Positions 13,990 to 15,753 of a stretch of 15,753 bases of DNA are shown piece after piece (position 1 is the stretch's first letter; each line of letters begins with the position of its first letter). The DNA comes from Massilia sp. (GTDB lineage Bacteria; Pseudomonadota; Gammaproteobacteria; Burkholderiales; Burkholderiaceae_D). Location: positions 1 through 15,753 of the forward strand of contig JAQGNM010000247.1 of the NCBI GenBank assembly GCA_028291845.1, written 5' to 3'. Position numbers and translations under genes: made by a program. The notes under the pieces were generated by a model, which was not told the DNA's origin, did no database searches, and saw nothing but the letters and a program-made list of their open reading frames with translations.

Positions 13990-14885
13990 GGCGCGGCTCC
14001 GAAGCCGAACAGGCGATGCGGGTTGTCGACCAGGATGCGATGACGCGCATCGTCCTCCGGCACCCAGTCGTACAGTGTATCGAGCAGGTCGCCGACGTTC
14101 ATCATCGGCTTCCAGTGCGATACATGCGGCCAGTCCGAACCCCAGAGGCAGCGATCCGGCGCCGCCTCGGCCAGCAGCCTGGCGTACGGGGTGGTGTCGG
14201 CGTACGGCAGGCCGTCCACGCTGTTGCGGTAGGCGCCGGAGAGCTTGGCCCAGCCGCCGTCGCGCACCAGGCCGAGCAGCGTTTGAAAGCCGGCGTCGCC
14301 GGTGCCGACCGAGGTCGGGAAGTGCCCCATGTGGTCGACCACGTACGGCACCGGCAGCGCGGCGATCGTGGCGGCCAGTGGCGGCAGCTGGCGCGCGTCG
14401 ATCAGGAACTGCAGGTGCCAGCCCATGTCGCGCGCCAGTGCCCCATACTCGGCCAGCGCATCGAAGCCGATGCCGCCGCCGTACAGGACGTTCAGGCGCA
14501 ATCCGACCACGCCGGCGTCGCGCGCCTGTTCGTAGTCGGCCGCGGGCAGTCCGAGCGGCATGACGGCAATGCCGCGCAGCCGCTCGCGGTGTTGTCGCAG
14601 CGTCGACAGCAGGAGCCGGTTGTCCGACCCGTGCACGCTGACCTGGACCAGCACCCCATACGTCATGCCGGTCTGGTCGAGCATGCGGATGTAGGCCGAT
14701 CCTGGAGCGGCCGGCGGTGTATAGGAGCGCTGCCCGACGAACGGATAGGCGGGCGGCAGTCCGATCACGTGCGCATGGGTGTCGACGGCGCCGGCCGGCA
14801 CCGGGAATCGGGTCGGGCCGCGCGGCTCCGGGTCCGGTCCCGGGCATGCCGGCGCATCCTGAAAGGGAAGGGTGTGTTCAGGCAT
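13986..14885 (-). CDS. Amidohydrolase family protein, 2-pyrone-4,6-dicarboxylate hydrolase (LigI)-like
   Basis: 299 residues. It belongs to the COG3618 amidohydrolase-related TIM barrels: metal-site VDTHAHVIG (His37, His39), LVQVSVHGSDN (79-89), RGIAVMPL (104-111), GLRLNVLYG (128-136), VDHMGH (183-188) and LWGSDWPH (247-254) with catalytic Asp251. LigI and related lactonases hydrolyse cyclic esters in aromatic catabolism, and this protein is most like them, so lactone hydrolysis is the best guess. The N-terminal ~30 Pro-rich residues are family-variable. The start at 14885 was chosen because the ATG overlaps the MFS stop by 8 nt (ATGCCTGA); the start at 14906 would extend further into that gene. 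It is co-transcribed with the transporter, suggesting uptake followed by ring opening. Confidence 0.88.
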   Translation of the reverse strand: MPEHTLPFQDAPACPGPDPEPRGPTRFPVPAGAVDTHAHVIGLPPAYPFVGQRSYTPPAAPGSAYIRMLDQTGMTYGVLVQVSVHGSDNRLLLSTLRQHRERLRGIAVMPLGLPAADYEQARDAGVVGLRLNVLYGGGIGFDALAEYGALARDMGWHLQFLIDARQLPPLAATIAALPVPYVVDHMGHFPTSVGTGDAGFQTLLGLVRDGGWAKLSGAYRNSVDGLPYADTTPYARLLAEAAPDRCLWGSDWPHVSHWKPMMNVGDLLDTLYDWVPEDDARHRILVDNPHRLFGFGAAP

Positions 14886-15753
14886 CGGTATCAAGCTCGC
14901 GGCCACGGGTTTCGGGAAGAATCAGGGCGGTGACGAAAAACAGGCAATACGCCGCCACCGCGAAGATGGCGATCGCGTGGGACAGCGCCATGTGCGCCGA
15001 GATATACCCCACCAGTGCCGGGAACAGCGCACCGATGCCGCGCCCGAAGTTGTAGGTAAAGCCCTGGCCGGAACCACGCAGGCGGGTCGGGTACAGCTCG
15101 GTGAGGAATGGCCCCACGCCGGAGAAATAGCCGCTGGCGAAAAAGCCGAGCGGGAAGCCGAGGACCAGCATCACGTTGTTGGAGATTTCAACCTGCGTAT
15201 ACAGCAGCACCAGGACGATCGCGCCGACCGAGAACACCAGGAACAGCTTGCGCCGGCCGATGCGGTCGGCCAGCCAGGCGCCGACCAGGTAGCCGGTGAA
15301 GCTGCCAGCGATGAGCATCGCCAGGTAACCGGTCGAGCCGACCACGGTCAGGTGGCGCTCGGTCTTGAGGAAGGTCGGCAGCCAGGTCGTGACCGCGTAA
15401 TAGCCGCCCTGCAGGCCGGCCGACATCAGCGACGCCAGCACGGTGATGCGCAGGATGCCCGGCGCGAAGATTTCCCAAATCGCTGGACGCTTGATGCCGC
15501 TTTCGATCTGTTTGCGGCGCACTTCGGCGGCCTGGGGTGGCTCCTCCACGTAGCGGCGCAGGTAGAACACCAGCAGTGCAGGCAGGCAGCCCATGACGAA
15601 CATCGCGCGCCATGCCGTTTCCGGCGGCAGCAGGGTGAACAGCATGGCCTGGGCCAGCACCGCGACGCCCCAGCCCAGCGCCCATCCGGATTGCACGCAG
15701 CCAACCGCGCGCCCGCGGTACTGGGCGCGGATGGTTTCACCCATCAACACCGC
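14878..15753 (-). CDS. MFS transporter, C-terminal ~290 residues (start outside window)
   Basis: The gene enters from the right edge and the visible part spans roughly transmembrane helices 5-12. The family signature is seen in the loop between helices 8 and 9, LADRIGRRKLF, and in a mid-protein loop EEPPQAAEVRRKQ that connects the two halves. Near the left edge, LTELYPTRLRGSGQGFTYNFGR is the conserved motif of the sugar-porter and aromatic-acid:H+ symporter (AAHS) groups. The C-terminus ends ILPETRGRELDTDA. With the adjacent LigI-like lactonase and an FAD-oxidase stub, uptake of an aromatic or related organic acid is the most likely role. The substrate is inferred from context only. Confidence 0.88.
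   Translation of the reverse strand, partial: AVLMGETIRAQYRGRAVGCVQSGWALGWGVAVLAQAMLFTLLPPETAWRAMFVMGCLPALLVFYLRRYVEEPPQAAEVRRKQIESGIKRPAIWEIFAPGILRITVLASLMSAGLQGGYYAVTTWLPTFLKTERHLTVVGSTGYLAMLIAGSFTGYLVGAWLADRIGRRKLFLVFSVGAIVLVLLYTQVEISNNVMLVLGFPLGFFASGYFSGVGPFLTELYPTRLRGSGQGFTYNFGRGIGALFPALVGYISAHMALSHAIAIFAVAAYCLFFVTALILPETRGRELDTDA

Noticed and set aside
13893..14933. 346-codon plus-strand reading frame
   Set aside because: Antisense to the amidohydrolase, whose metal-binding motifs are clear on the minus strand.
1..15753. CRISPR array, tRNA, rRNA, insertion-sequence transposase
   Set aside because: No regularly spaced repeats, no tRNA-like cloverleaf or rRNA stretch noticed, and no transposase reading frame seen.

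Overview
The window reads as a GC-rich proteobacterial chromosome segment. Codon use, the many SDR/AraC and HxlR gene pairs and the MFS/amidohydrolase pair would suit a beta-proteobacterium of the Burkholderiales (Oxalobacteraceae such as Massilia or Duganella are plausible). That placement is inference from style; there is no rRNA, tRNA or marker gene in the window.

Region 1-2040 is a partly decayed group of NAD(P)-binding oxidoreductases beside an HxlR-type regulator. On the minus strand lie an F420-reductase-like gene broken by a frameshift in a run of six C (it runs off the left edge), the last ~25 codons of an SDR with no body, and a chimera whose 5' half is an epimerase-like SDR and whose 3' half is an F420-reductase-like protein in another frame. 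The HxlR gene diverges from the chimera across a spacer with two CTTGC-N5-GCAAG palindromes 33 bp apart. Region 2041-2311 has no gene but holds nested inverted repeats of a TTTTT..CGGACnCG motif, like a REP or MITE element.

Region 2312-5598 (minus) is a compact three-gene operon: class III aminotransferase, SAM-dependent methyltransferase with an unusual N-terminal helical region, and an ATP-grasp ligase. Spacing is 10 nt, then 1 nt with a GTG start. This looks like a small stand-alone biosynthetic cassette (amine formation, methylation, ATP-driven ligation) and is the best candidate for something undescribed. A perfect 8-bp-arm palindrome lies upstream.

Region 6113-9715 is a mirror-image module: SDR (-), AraC (+), AraC (-), SDR (+). 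The two AraC proteins are clear paralogues meeting tail to tail over a hairpin, and each is divergent from its own SDR. The right arm continues with a VOC-fold protein and, overlapping by ATGA, a saccharopine-dehydrogenase-like NAD(P)-binding protein (to 11244).

Region 11245-13692 is visibly more AT-rich: a gene-free stretch and a hybrid histidine kinase (PAS-PAS-HisKA-HATPase-REC) with no partner regulator in view. Just beyond its stop is the 5' stub of an FAD-linked oxidase, on the minus strand, suggesting an insertion or deletion junction. The stub lies downstream of an amidohydrolase (PDC-hydrolase/LigI-like) and an MFS transporter (runs off the right edge), which overlap by 8 nt. These three probably were one catabolic operon for an aromatic-derived or other organic acid.
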